DNA from: Flavobacteriales bacterium UBA5869
Lineage (GTDB): Bacteria; Bacteroidota; Bacteroidia; Flavobacteriales_D; Crocinitomicaceae
NCBI GenBank assembly: GCA_002432565.1
Contig: DJFP01000067.1
Span: 12,580-38,680 of the forward strand
Direction of reading: 5' to 3'
DNA length: 26,101 nucleotides
The notes beneath the pieces are model-generated. The model worked only from the letters and a program-made list of their open reading frames with translations. It was not told where the DNA came from and ran no database searches. Below, piece after piece: positions 1-7,110 of the stretch. The position numbers were made by a program, and so were the translations under genes. Numbering within the stretch: position 1 is the stretch's first letter; each line of letters starts with the position of its first letter.

Positions 1-235
1 GGTGAAAGTCTTATATCTGTAAGTAATAATTCCATTTTTCTTCATTTTAGTCTGCAACCCCATTGTTATTGCGTTTTGACTATAACAAGTATAGGATTCT
101 TACCGATTTGATTTCGTTGGAATGTCATGAAATCCGGAATCGATGTCATGAAAAACCTAAAATGAAGCATGGAATTTTTTTCAATGATCAATGATGAATG
201 ATTTAATCATCAAGACCGATTTGATCCATTGATAA
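1..235. other. Non-coding stretch at left window edge
   Basis: No convincing coding region is visible. The stretch lies beyond the stop codon of the LytTR regulator gene and contains a perfect 11-bp direct repeat (122-132 and 143-153, listed separately) and a run of short ATGAT/ATCAT motifs at 183-235. I see no hairpin followed by a T-run that would clearly terminate the minus-strand operon. Confidence 0.5.
122..153. promoter_or_regulatory. Candidate LytTR-type direct-repeat site
   Basis: The 11-mer ATGTCATGAAA occurs at 122-132 and again at 143-153, a period of exactly 21 bp (two helical turns). LytTR-domain regulators such as AgrA bind pairs of 9-bp direct repeats separated by about 12 bp, the same geometry. 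A LytTR regulator is encoded immediately to the right. The site would lie upstream of whatever gene is to the left of the window, or in the 3' region of the operon. Binding is inferred from geometry and proximity only. Confidence 0.35.
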
Positions 236-988
236 TTACTTGATGATCTTAAACTGGTTCAGCACTTCTTTGTAGTGATCGCTGATAGGGATATGCTGTT
301 TGTTGCTCATAACCAATAAGCTGTCAGAAGGCTGGATCTCTTCGATCTCGTGCGCATTGACGATGTGATTGCGGTGTACACGGTAAAATTTAGACGGATC
401 CAGCAGGTTCGTCACTTTGGTCAGTGAAATCTGGATCACAAATTTCTCAGTTCCTACGAAAATGGAGCAATAACGCTCTTCCACTTCGATATTGATGATG
501 TCGGAAACAGCGACTTTTTTAAGCGTATCTTTTTTCTTGATGAACAAAAATTCGGAGCTGATCACCGTATCCTCTTCATCACTTTGAAAGATATCGGGTT
601 GTCCGTAAAACTTCTCAATGGCCATTTCCAGTGCATAAAGTACTTCCAGCGGATTGAAAGGTTTTAAAAGAAAACTATATGGTTTGGTAAGCCGCGCACG
701 TTCAAAAATACTCCGGTCGGTTGAACTGGTGAGAAAAACAAATGGCCTGGAAGATTCGGGAACATTGTTGAGTGTTTCGGCAAATGTAATTCCTTCGGGA
801 ATACCGTTCAGGAAAATATCAATCACCACGATGTCTACTTTATTGGTGTAGAACAGCTGCAGGGCTTCCTGGTGGGAACGCGCCACTCCTACTACTTCAA
901 ATTGACTTTCGGTCAATGTATCTATCAATTTATCGCTTTCTGCTACCGTATCTTCAACAATCAGGACCTTAATTTTTTCCATCAGCAC
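236..988 (-). CDS. LytTR-family DNA-binding response regulator
   Basis: A cytoplasmic two-component response regulator of the LytR/AlgR type, 250 aa. The N-terminal receiver domain (about 4-128) has the acidic pair E12/D13, the phosphoacceptor D57, the switch residue T87 and the conserved K109 before a proline. The C-terminal half (about 143-250) is a LytTR domain with the typical stretch FYRVHRNHIVN at 201-211. Length and domain order are normal. The start overlaps the end of the kinase gene by 20 bp (969-988), so translational coupling and a shared transcript are likely. A second Met two codons downstream (982) would also work. Phosphotransfer from the adjacent kinase is the expected input. 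Target genes are not shown by the sequence, although the direct repeat at 122-153 is a candidate binding site. Confidence 0.95.
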   Translation of the reverse strand: MLMEKIKVLIVEDTVAESDKLIDTLTESQFEVVGVARSHQEALQLFYTNKVDIVVIDIFLNGIPEGITFAETLNNVPESSRPFVFLTSSTDRSIFERARLTKPYSFLLKPFNPLEVLYALEMAIEKFYGQPDIFQSDEEDTVISSEFLFIKKKDTLKKVAVSDIINIEVEERYCSIFVGTEKFVIQISLTKVTNLLDPSKFYRVHRNHIVNAHEIEEIQPSDSLLVMSNKQHIPISDHYKEVLNQFKIIK

Positions 989-2732
989 ATTTCTTTAAGG
1001 TCACGATCATAACCGTTCCCTCATTTTGTCGACTCCAAATATCTAATTTCCCGGCGTTTTTTGCTAGCATTGCGCGACATAAATTCATCCCCAAGCCCGA
1101 ACCGATGGTTTTTTCGTGGTCTTTTTTGGTCAATTGTGGCGAATCACTCAGCAATTTCAGGCGCATTTCTTCCGACATTCCTTTCCCGGTATCTTTCCAT
1201 TGAAAACAGACTTCGTCCTCATTCCCGCTCTGCACACTCACACTGATCAATGCTCCGGGTTCGGAGAATTTGATGCTGTTATCCATAAAATTACGCAGCA
1301 CGATCTTCAGCGATTCCGCATCTACAAATACTTTGACCGATTTTGGAATCGTATTTTCGAAAGTGATCCCTTTTTGGTTCAAAACACCTTTGAAGTTAAA
1401 AGCTACGTGGTCGACCAGCATGCTCAACCGGTGTTCTTCCTGTTTGAAATAACCGCCATTTGTTTGTAAGAGCGCCCAATTCAATAGGTTATCGAGCATG
1501 TTGTAGGTATTGGTTGCAATCACGCTGTTTTCTTCCAGTTGATTTTCCAAACTGGAATATTCCTGCTTTTGGACTTTGTCTTTCAGTTTGGAGTTACTGA
1601 CACTGAGTGCATGTACCGATGACCTCAGATCATGGCTCACAATGGAGAACAACTGGTCTTTCGTTGCATTTAAAAGATCGAGTTCCTGTTTTTGGCGCAG
1701 GATCACCCGGGAACGCAGTACACTTTGGCGGTAGAAATAAGTTCCAAAAATAATTACGAGCAGTAAAAACAAAGCGGCAAATAAATAAGTGTTTAAGCGT
1801 GCCTGTTTCAGTTTATTCTCTGTCTGCAGTAATTTTACGCGCTGCTGCTCATGGGTCAGGGCCAGTTTTTTCTCGATCTGCGCAACTTCGTAAATTTTGT
1901 TTTGGTCATTGAGGGAGTCTCTCCAATCTTCATATTCTTTCCGGTAAAACAAAGCCTTATCGTAACGCTTTCTGTTCTCCTCTACCACCGCCATATTTAA
2001 GGAGGTCTTTTGTTTCGATTCGAATGAACCGTATTTTTGGGAAAGAAAATATGCTTTTTCAAAGTAAACAATGGCCTTTTCGTCCTGGTATTGCTCATAA
2101 TAAACAGCAGCCAATTCCATGTAAGAAACCATCAATGCAGAATCATTCTTAGCTTCCAGAATTTTCTGAATAGCCATCAATAAGTATTTTTCGGCTTTTT
2201 CAAAATCTCCCAGATGAAAATAACAGGTTCCAATATTATGGAATAATGCGTCAATCGGGATAGTTCGAATACCTTTTTGATCCGTTGTATCAATGCTCTT
2301 GAACAAGTTTAACGCGTGGTTATACTTTTCCCAGGAGAGAAAAATTCCGGCCTTGTTGAATCGAACCATGGTATAAAACTCAAATTCACTTCCAACCAGG
2401 TTGAATTCACGCATAGCATATTTCAAAATATTCTTTTTATGAAATGCTTCCGCCCTGTAATAATGAATGAAATCTAGTAATTTCTGGTTACCACCCAGTT
2501 GTAATAATTTTTGCGTATTGACTAAAACCGAATCCCAGTTTTCCTCCTGTACAAAAGTGATAGTTTTAGAAAAAACTTGCAAATCGGTTCTGTTACCGAC
2601 CAATTGCAATGCTTTTTGATCCAGGAACTGATTACATTTGTTTCGTTTAGCAGAAACATTCGCAGAAATCAAAAAAAGTGCCCCAAAAAGAGACACTTTT
2701 AACAGGTTTATACATGTATTCGAAAAGTACAT
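969..2732 (-). CDS. TPR-containing membrane sensor histidine kinase
   Basis: An inner-membrane sensor kinase of 587 aa, of the Bacteroidota type with a periplasmic TPR sensor. It starts with a signal-like hydrophobic segment (about 9-28), followed by a helical TPR region (about 100-270, clearest around 130-265), a coiled-coil stretch (280-312) and one transmembrane helix (about 315-336). The cytoplasmic part has a HisKA-type H-box with the likely phosphoacceptor H367 in SIVSHDLRSS, then an HATPase_c domain with N-box residues N481/N485, G1 motif DTGKGM (514-519) and G2 motif GSGLGM (544-549). All catalytic motifs are present. It begins 5 bp after the stop of the 139-aa gene and overlaps the regulator gene by 20 bp, so the three are probably co-transcribed. 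The signal sensed is unknown. Confidence 0.95.
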   Translation of the reverse strand: MYFSNTCINLLKVSLFGALFLISANVSAKRNKCNQFLDQKALQLVGNRTDLQVFSKTITFVQEENWDSVLVNTQKLLQLGGNQKLLDFIHYYRAEAFHKKNILKYAMREFNLVGSEFEFYTMVRFNKAGIFLSWEKYNHALNLFKSIDTTDQKGIRTIPIDALFHNIGTCYFHLGDFEKAEKYLLMAIQKILEAKNDSALMVSYMELAAVYYEQYQDEKAIVYFEKAYFLSQKYGSFESKQKTSLNMAVVEENRKRYDKALFYRKEYEDWRDSLNDQNKIYEVAQIEKKLALTHEQQRVKLLQTENKLKQARLNTYLFAALFLLLVIIFGTYFYRQSVLRSRVILRQKQELDLLNATKDQLFSIVSHDLRSSVHALSVSNSKLKDKVQKQEYSSLENQLEENSVIATNTYNMLDNLLNWALLQTNGGYFKQEEHRLSMLVDHVAFNFKGVLNQKGITFENTIPKSVKVFVDAESLKIVLRNFMDNSIKFSEPGALISVSVQSGNEDEVCFQWKDTGKGMSEEMRLKLLSDSPQLTKKDHEKTIGSGLGMNLCRAMLAKNAGKLDIWSRQNEGTVMIVTLKKCADGKN

Positions 2733-2737
2733 TCGCC

Positions 2738-3157
2738 TTAAACTTCTGTGGTCCTTACTTGAGAACTAATACCTCTGGAAGACTTCGGTCCGCACGAATT
2801 CACCATCATGGTCGTAACTGTTAATATACCTCCCATCGCGATCGGACTTCCTGCCGCATCGAAGGGACTTGCTTTAAATCCGCCTGTATATGGTTTAAGA
2901 TTTCCCGGTGATTCACAATAGTATGTCAGGTAAAAATACAATTTGCTCGAATCCGAAGCATTGTAATATTGTGTAACAGTCACCTGGTTGGGATTCACAT
3001 TTCCGGGAAGCTTGAAGTTTACCAGTACATTTAATTCCTGCGATGAAATTGAATAAGCTGCATCCACAGCTGTTGGATCATCAAGTGTCGCGGGTACTAC
3101 GGGCAACATCGGTGCTGCTACAGGTTGGACAATGTAAGTCTGAATGGTTGTTTCCAT
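2738..3157 (-). CDS. Hypothetical 139-aa protein, first gene of the two-component operon
   Basis: Not recognised. The 139-residue product has no signal peptide and no membrane segment. It begins with a Pro/Val/Ala-rich stretch (about 8-25), and the rest looks like beta strands with several Tyr-rich segments (around 80-95); it has two Cys (about 87 and 119). It lies 5 bp upstream of the histidine kinase gene, which argues for co-expression with the kinase and regulator. A role as accessory or ligand of the pathway, or simply as its first target, is inference. It resembles the two right-end minus-strand proteins in being small, soluble-looking and beta-rich without an export signal, but I see no sequence similarity that proves a relation. 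A weak -7-like element (CATATTTG, 3196-3203) lies about 40 bp upstream. Confidence 0.75.
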   Translation of the reverse strand: METTIQTYIVQPVAAPMLPVVPATLDDPTAVDAAYSISSQELNVLVNFKLPGNVNPNQVTVTQYYNASDSSKLYFYLTYYCESPGNLKPYTGGFKASPFDAAGSPIAMGGILTVTTMMVNSCGPKSSRGISSQVRTTEV

Positions 3158-3479
3158 AAAACGCTTTTTTTAGTTAGACAAAAGTTTGTTGTTATCAAAT
3201 ATGCTTTTTTTTAGGCAAAGAAGAAAGTTATTTGCCTGAAAATAACGGAATATTTTTCCTCACTTCACATTCAAAAGGCTCAATCTAACATCCCTTAAAA
3301 ATAGTTGATTTTTTTGTTTGGAAGTCTTCGAAAAATCGATTCATCTAAATTTTAGTAAACAAATCCGTTTTTAATGCCTATCTGCAAAATCATTGACCGG
3401 TAAATTTATGGGATTCACTCAATTTTCGGTCTGATTGAGCATCTTTTCTGTCACCACGGTCAAAAGATTTTTAATTTCG

Positions 3480-3605
3480 CACCCGGAAAGGAACTTATAG
3501 CGTACGCTTCGGCGAAATTCCTCCGGATTACAACTTATACTAGCAAACTCTTGCTCGGTTAAGAAAAGCCATGGTCTCCCATCAGATCGTGGCTTTTTCT
3601 TTTTT
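3480..3605 (+). ncRNA. Candidate structured small RNA (unassigned)
   Basis: Read on the plus strand, CCGG (3483-3486) and AGGAA (3489-3493) pair with TTCCT (3518-3522) and CCGG (3523-3526), giving nine base pairs with a two-base bulge. Inside, CGC (3505-3507) and GCG (3512-3514) close the tetraloop TTCG (3508-3511), the very stable C(UUCG)G form. A second hairpin pairs 3542-3546 with 3551-3555, and a 14-bp terminator hairpin follows at once. A -7-like element TAATTTCG lies at 3472-3479, one mismatch from TAnnTTTG; a -33 element is not clear. The UUCG orientation and the better T-tract both favour the plus strand. I cannot match it to a known RNA family, so the 5' end and identity are guesses. 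Confidence 0.35.
3564..3605 (+). terminator. Intrinsic terminator, probably bidirectional
   Basis: Bases 3564-3577 pair with 3584-3597 (14 bp with two G-T wobbles, GCCATG core, 6-nt loop), and the plus-strand 3' side runs into TTTTTCTTTTTT. On the minus strand the hairpin ends in TTTTCTT, so it may also stop transcription of the methyltransferase gene, whose stop codon is about 30 bp away. The plus-strand version is the stronger one. Confidence 0.8.
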
Positions 3606-3637
3606 AATGGCGCAACATGTTCGAATAGTCAAATCAT

Positions 3638-4264
3638 TTAATCTTTTAATTTTCTAAAGCTGCAAAACACAAAATTCTGCTTCGTATCGAAAGGAGTCGG
3701 GTGATCCGCAGTCAGGCATTCCATTTTTTCAAAGGAACCACCCGTGACCTCATCCAAAGTGTTTTCGGAATATTGTTTGATCTCAATTCCGCTGCATTTT
3801 AAGGGTTCGCTTTCCGAAAATGTTCCCAGAACAAGAATCCCGTCTTTTCGGATATACCGTTCCATTTGGGAAATGTATCGTTTGATATCACTGTCGTTCG
3901 TTACAAAATGAAATACCGCGCGATCGTGCCACAGATCATAGGTTCCGTCCAATTCCATTTCCAGGACATCGGCTGCGATCCATTTCACCGAATCGGCACG
4001 AGCCCCCAGTCTTTTCCGTGCACGCTCCAGTGCATGTTCCGAAATATCGACCACTGTCAGGTCGGTATAACCTAAATCCAGCAGGTGATCCGTCAAAAAA
4101 CTATCGCCTCCGCCCACATCCATGATCTTAGCATCTTTCGGTAAATGGGCTTTTTCAATAAAATACAAAGACGTTTCCGGTTTCGGCTGATACCAGCTCG
4201 TTTCATGCAGCTGCTTATTTGAATAAACATTTTCCCAATGCTCTTTTTTATTGAAATCTGACAT
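3638..4264 (-). CDS. Class I SAM-dependent methyltransferase
   Basis: A soluble 208-aa methyltransferase of the Rossmann-fold class I type. Motif I reads IMDVGGGDS (47-55) and binds SAM. The acidic residue D73 in VVDIS ends strand 2 (ribose binding), D99 lies in the AADVLE segment, and DLWHDRAVFHF (110-120) is the motif IV region. Strand 5 is ILVLGTF (143-149). The substrate cannot be told; relatives with the WHDRAVFHF signature are generic small-molecule methyltransferases. I place the start at 4264 (MSDFNKKEHW), because the family normally begins just before this segment and a promoter -7 element TAACTTTG sits only about 20 bp upstream. An in-frame ATG at 4333 would add 23 residues that look untranslated. 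It seems to be a single-gene unit ending near the terminator at 3564-3605. Confidence 0.88.
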   Translation of the reverse strand: MSDFNKKEHWENVYSNKQLHETSWYQPKPETSLYFIEKAHLPKDAKIMDVGGGDSFLTDHLLDLGYTDLTVVDISEHALERARKRLGARADSVKWIAADVLEMELDGTYDLWHDRAVFHFVTNDSDIKRYISQMERYIRKDGILVLGTFSESEPLKCSGIEIKQYSENTLDEVTGGSFEKMECLTADHPTPFDTKQNFVFCSFRKLKD

Positions 4265-4285
4265 TTTCCTGTTTTTTACTAGAAC

Positions 4286-4293
4286 CAAAGTTA
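4286..4293 (-). promoter_or_regulatory. Putative -7 element of the methyltransferase gene
   Basis: TAACTTTG on the minus strand matches the Bacteroidota -7 consensus TAnnTTTG exactly and lies 21 bp before the ATG at 4264. No good TTG is seen 19-21 bp further upstream, so the promoter is incomplete by inspection. Its position supports the shorter methyltransferase start, since the ATG at 4333 would lie upstream of transcription initiation. Confidence 0.4.
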
Positions 4294-4549
4294 TTGTTTC
4301 TTCTCTTTTGATGTTTACGATCTCTTTTTCCACACTGAGTATCTCTTTTTAATCTAAAATGACTCCAAACATCTTAACTATGAGGTATTTGAGCACTATT
4401 TTCTGAAGAAATCTAAAATTATTGACACATCATTTTAACTATTGTTGAAAAAAAATATTTAAACACAATTCAGAGCTAAAAAGCTAAAAATAAAACAGTA
4501 ATGCAACCAAATAAATAGTTCTAAAGTTATTTGTAAATTAATTTTTTTT

Positions 4550-4586
4550 AACAATTATTAAAATGTCAATTGTTTTATTACATTTG
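4550..4586 (+). promoter_or_regulatory. Putative promoter with overlapping dyad for the RHS operon
   Basis: TACATTTG (4579-4586) matches the -7 consensus TAnnTTTG. An inverted repeat AACAATT (4550-4556) / AATTGTT (4568-4574) with an 11-nt gap covers the expected -33 position and the spacer, as an operator would. The -33 TTG itself is poor (TTA at 4555-4557), which fits a weak or activator-dependent promoter. Transcription would begin near 4592, leaving a leader of roughly 220 bases before the ATG at 4811. Confidence 0.4.
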
Positions 4587-4810
4587 ACTTCAGATAATTT
4601 AATGCCTAAGCACTATGCATCCAAATCACTACCATGAAGACATTATACAACTACACTATCCAGATGAATCAAACACCCTGCTTTTTAATGATAATTACAA
4701 ACCTGATTTTGAATAAACCTGTTTAGGTTGTTATATATAACCATCAATCATTTTCACCTATGATCTTTTTTAAACCACTTTCAAATTCCAATTCAATCAA
4801 TTTTATAAAT

Positions 4811-6616
4811 ATGAAAGGAACGAGTTATCTGGCCTTGTTTTGCTTGGTATTTTCCAGTTTAACAAACCTCTACGGGCAAAGCATTACAACCGTTAATATA
4901 GAGGCAAGTGAAGATGCATACACGAAAAGCGGGGCGACAAATACCGCTGTTAATTATGGCGGACAACCTGACTTGATTATTTCAAGCAACCTTTACAGTC
5001 TTTCACCGATAACCTATTATTCAACCAAGTCCTTTGTTAAGTTTGATCTCTCATCCATTCCATCAAATGCCATCATTACTTCGGCGAAACTGCGTTTGAG
5101 AATTCAATCAGAGTCATTAGCAGCAACCAACTCCACAGAATTGTATGCAGATCTGGCAAATACGACCTGGAGCCAGTCGACCATTACAAACAACTCGAAC
5201 ATTTCGCCCAATACAAACGTGAGTACGGTTACAATTTCCAACAAAGTAACTGTTACCGATTTTGCAGGGAGTATTGATTACCGGGAATTCGACGTAAAAA
5301 GCCATGTTCAGGCCCTGGTAGAAGGAAGGATTCCGAATTATGGCTGGCGGATCAGAAGAAATCCGGATACAGGAAATCTGACCGCAGCCACTTATTATTC
5401 ATCGGAATACATTCCGGGAAACACATATTTTTATCCGAAAGTAGAAATCAAATATTATATTCCGATGTCGGTGACCTCTGCTACCATTGTACCGGCATCT
5501 ACCAGTGCTGCATCTGATGGGTCCATATCTCCGGTTATTTCCGGCGGCTCTTCTTCCACCAAAACATATCAGTGGTATACTTCTGCCGGAACAGCTATTA
5601 CAGCTCCTGCAGGCACAAGCCTGAATTTAACGGGAAGAAGTTATGGCTGGTATGGTTTAAAGGTTACCGGAACCGGTGACGCAAGTGACGTGATGTATTA
5701 CGGGTTTTTAGTTGGTGCCAAATGTGCTACCGTAAGTGTTACGTTTGCCCCGGACGGAAACTATATAGATGATGCCGGATACATGAATGGGATTAGCGGA
5801 TCAGGAACAACCGCAGTATTCAATACCCAGAAGAACTTTGGCTCTACTGCTGCCATTACTGCCGCAGAGTTGTCCGGAGTATATTATGAAAGTTTACTGA
5901 GATTCAGATTATGGTTTGACCCGAATTTAACTTATAATTCTGCGAATCTGACTTTATATGGAAACGGACATTCCCCTACAGATAGAGCTAACACATCCAA
6001 TTTAAAGCTTACAAATGGTCCATGGAAAGAAATGTCGCTTGCATATACAAACAGGCCATCCTCCACAACTCCTTCAGTTACAATCAATGCAATTGCAGCC
6101 GGAAATGGAAATACATCACCAGCTGTTAATATTGTAAGTTTGATTAACATCTGGAAATTAAATAATCCTCAAAACTACGGATGTCTTTTTCAATTGATTT
6201 CTTATTTGGGAAATAATACGATGATGCAGTTTAATTCCTCGGATGCTGCATCCGGAGTTCGTCCTTCATTGGCATTGAGTATTACTTCTACTGATTGTGG
6301 TACGAATACCAATCTCTTTTATGTTCCGGAAGAAAGTGTCGGACCGGAAGTAGCAGACTTACGCAATTCTAATAAAGTGCTTCGCATTCGCTACAAAGAT
6401 TATTTTGATACTGATGGTTATTTGAATTATTCCATCAAATGTTTAACAGATGATACTTCAATTCTGTCTACACTTATCGCAAAAAATGCAAACACTAACT
6501 GGATTTCCATTGATCTGAATTCAGCCGGGTTGGTATTGAACAATGTGTATTTACTTGAATTGACAGATGCAAGTGGTAAGAAAGAGTACTTAAAATTTAA
6601 AGTGGTAAATAATTAA
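4811..6616 (+). CDS. Secreted DNRLRE-domain / SprB-like repeat protein
   Basis: First gene of the six-gene RHS operon; 601 aa from the chosen start. A signal peptide (about 1-23, hydrophobic stretch TSYLALFCLVFSS) precedes a first DNRLRE-type (CBM96-like) beta domain (about 28-215), with the typical segments VKFDLSSIP, ITSAKLRLRI and FDVKSHVQALVEG. An SprB-like repeat follows (about 220-302; DGSISPVISGG, YQWYTSAG, YGLKVTG). A second DNRLRE-like domain (about 310-490) and a short beta domain at the C-terminus complete it. DNRLRE modules often occur at the N-terminus of RHS toxins in other bacteria; here the module is a separate protein, suggesting a surface-binding or scaffold part of the same machine (inference). 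No type IX sorting domain is seen at the C-terminus. An upstream ATG (4760) would add 17 residues before the signal peptide and is less likely. The stop overlaps the next start by one base. Confidence 0.85.
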   Translation: MKGTSYLALFCLVFSSLTNLYGQSITTVNIEASEDAYTKSGATNTAVNYGGQPDLIISSNLYSLSPITYYSTKSFVKFDLSSIPSNAIITSAKLRLRIQSESLAATNSTELYADLANTTWSQSTITNNSNISPNTNVSTVTISNKVTVTDFAGSIDYREFDVKSHVQALVEGRIPNYGWRIRRNPDTGNLTAATYYSSEYIPGNTYFYPKVEIKYYIPMSVTSATIVPASTSAASDGSISPVISGGSSSTKTYQWYTSAGTAITAPAGTSLNLTGRSYGWYGLKVTGTGDASDVMYYGFLVGAKCATVSVTFAPDGNYIDDAGYMNGISGSGTTAVFNTQKNFGSTAAITAAELSGVYYESLLRFRLWFDPNLTYNSANLTLYGNGHSPTDRANTSNLKLTNGPWKEMSLAYTNRPSSTTPSVTINAIAAGNGNTSPAVNIVSLINIWKLNNPQNYGCLFQLISYLGNNTMMQFNSSDAASGVRPSLALSITSTDCGTNTNLFYVPEESVGPEVADLRNSNKVLRIRYKDYFDTDGYLNYSIKCLTDDTSILSTLIAKNANTNWISIDLNSAGLVLNNVYLLELTDASGKKEYLKFKVVNN

Positions 6617-7107
6617 TGAAAAAGAATGTTTTATTGGGCATTGTAATGCTATTGCTCGTTGTCATCGGTGGAGTAACCGGGTATTTTATGAAGAGCGGAG
6701 ACAAAGTGCGTTTCGTTTCGATGACGAAATTGTACCTGGAGTCTTCTTATTATACCAAATTCCAGGGAGATTTAAAAACACTGGAGACCCAAAGCAATGC
6801 TCAATTAGCTGATATTCAAAAAGGAATTCGTGATTACAAGGCCTCAGGTGCAGAACCTGCTTTTATCAAAGAGCTGGAAGATGAACTTTTGAAGAAACAA
6901 GAAACGTTAACTGCTCAATACCAGGAAAAATCAAAAAAGTTTGATGAGATCATCTGGGGAGAAATCAACCGCATCTTATCCGAATATGGCAAAAAGAACG
7001 GGATTGATTTTGTGTTGGGTGCAAAAGGAGACGGTAATATCATGTTTGCTTCCGATCGCTGTGATATTACGGAAGATGTGCTTACCTATATGAAATCCCA
7101 CAAATAA
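6616..7107 (+). CDS. OmpH/Skp-family periplasmic chaperone-like protein
   Basis: A 163-aa protein with one N-terminal hydrophobic helix (about 5-25), which looks like a membrane anchor rather than a cleaved signal. A long charged coiled-coil region (about 45-120) and a short C-terminal beta part (about 130-160; GIDFVLG, NIMFASDRCDITEDV) follow, as in Skp/OmpH proteins. These chaperones hold unfolded outer-membrane or secreted proteins in the periplasm. Its length fits the family. It overlaps the upstream gene by one base (TAATG) and is followed after 3 bp by the next gene. Its place inside the operon, just before two giant secreted proteins, suggests a dedicated chaperone for them, which is inference. 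Family assignment rests on architecture and the C-terminal motif. Confidence 0.8.
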   Translation: MKKNVLLGIVMLLLVVIGGVTGYFMKSGDKVRFVSMTKLYLESSYYTKFQGDLKTLETQSNAQLADIQKGIRDYKASGAEPAFIKELEDELLKKQETLTAQYQEKSKKFDEIIWGEINRILSEYGKKNGIDFVLGAKGDGNIMFASDRCDITEDVLTYMKSHK

Positions 7108-7110
7108 ACG

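Larger units (their letters stand above)
3158..3637. other. 480-bp intergenic region without protein genes
   Basis: No ORF of plausible coding character on either strand. The left part (3158-3470) is AT-rich and would hold the promoter of the minus-strand two-component operon. The right part (about 3480-3605) has strong plus-strand RNA structure and an intrinsic terminator, annotated separately as a candidate small RNA. Confidence 0.6.
4265..4810. other. 546-bp divergent intergenic region with control elements for the RHS operon
   Basis: Very AT-rich and without a convincing gene. It separates the leftward methyltransferase from the rightward RHS operon, so it should hold both promoters. It contains the -7 element at 4286-4293, a dyad and -7 element at 4550-4586, and a likely leader of about 220 bases with a small self-complementary segment near 4729-4743. 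Short ORFs at 4615-4716 (33 codons) and 4634-4726 (30 codons) overlap in different frames; neither is supported. Confidence 0.5.

Noticed and set aside
4265..4333. N-terminal extension of the methyltransferase to the ATG at 4333
   Set aside because: The extra 23 residues are unlike the family, and a -7 promoter element lies inside the extension, so the start at 4264 is preferred.
4615..4726. Two small overlapping ORFs (33 and 30 codons) in the leader of the RHS operon
   Set aside because: They use different frames over the same bases, have no conserved feature I can see, and are too short to separate from chance. An upstream-ORF role cannot be excluded.
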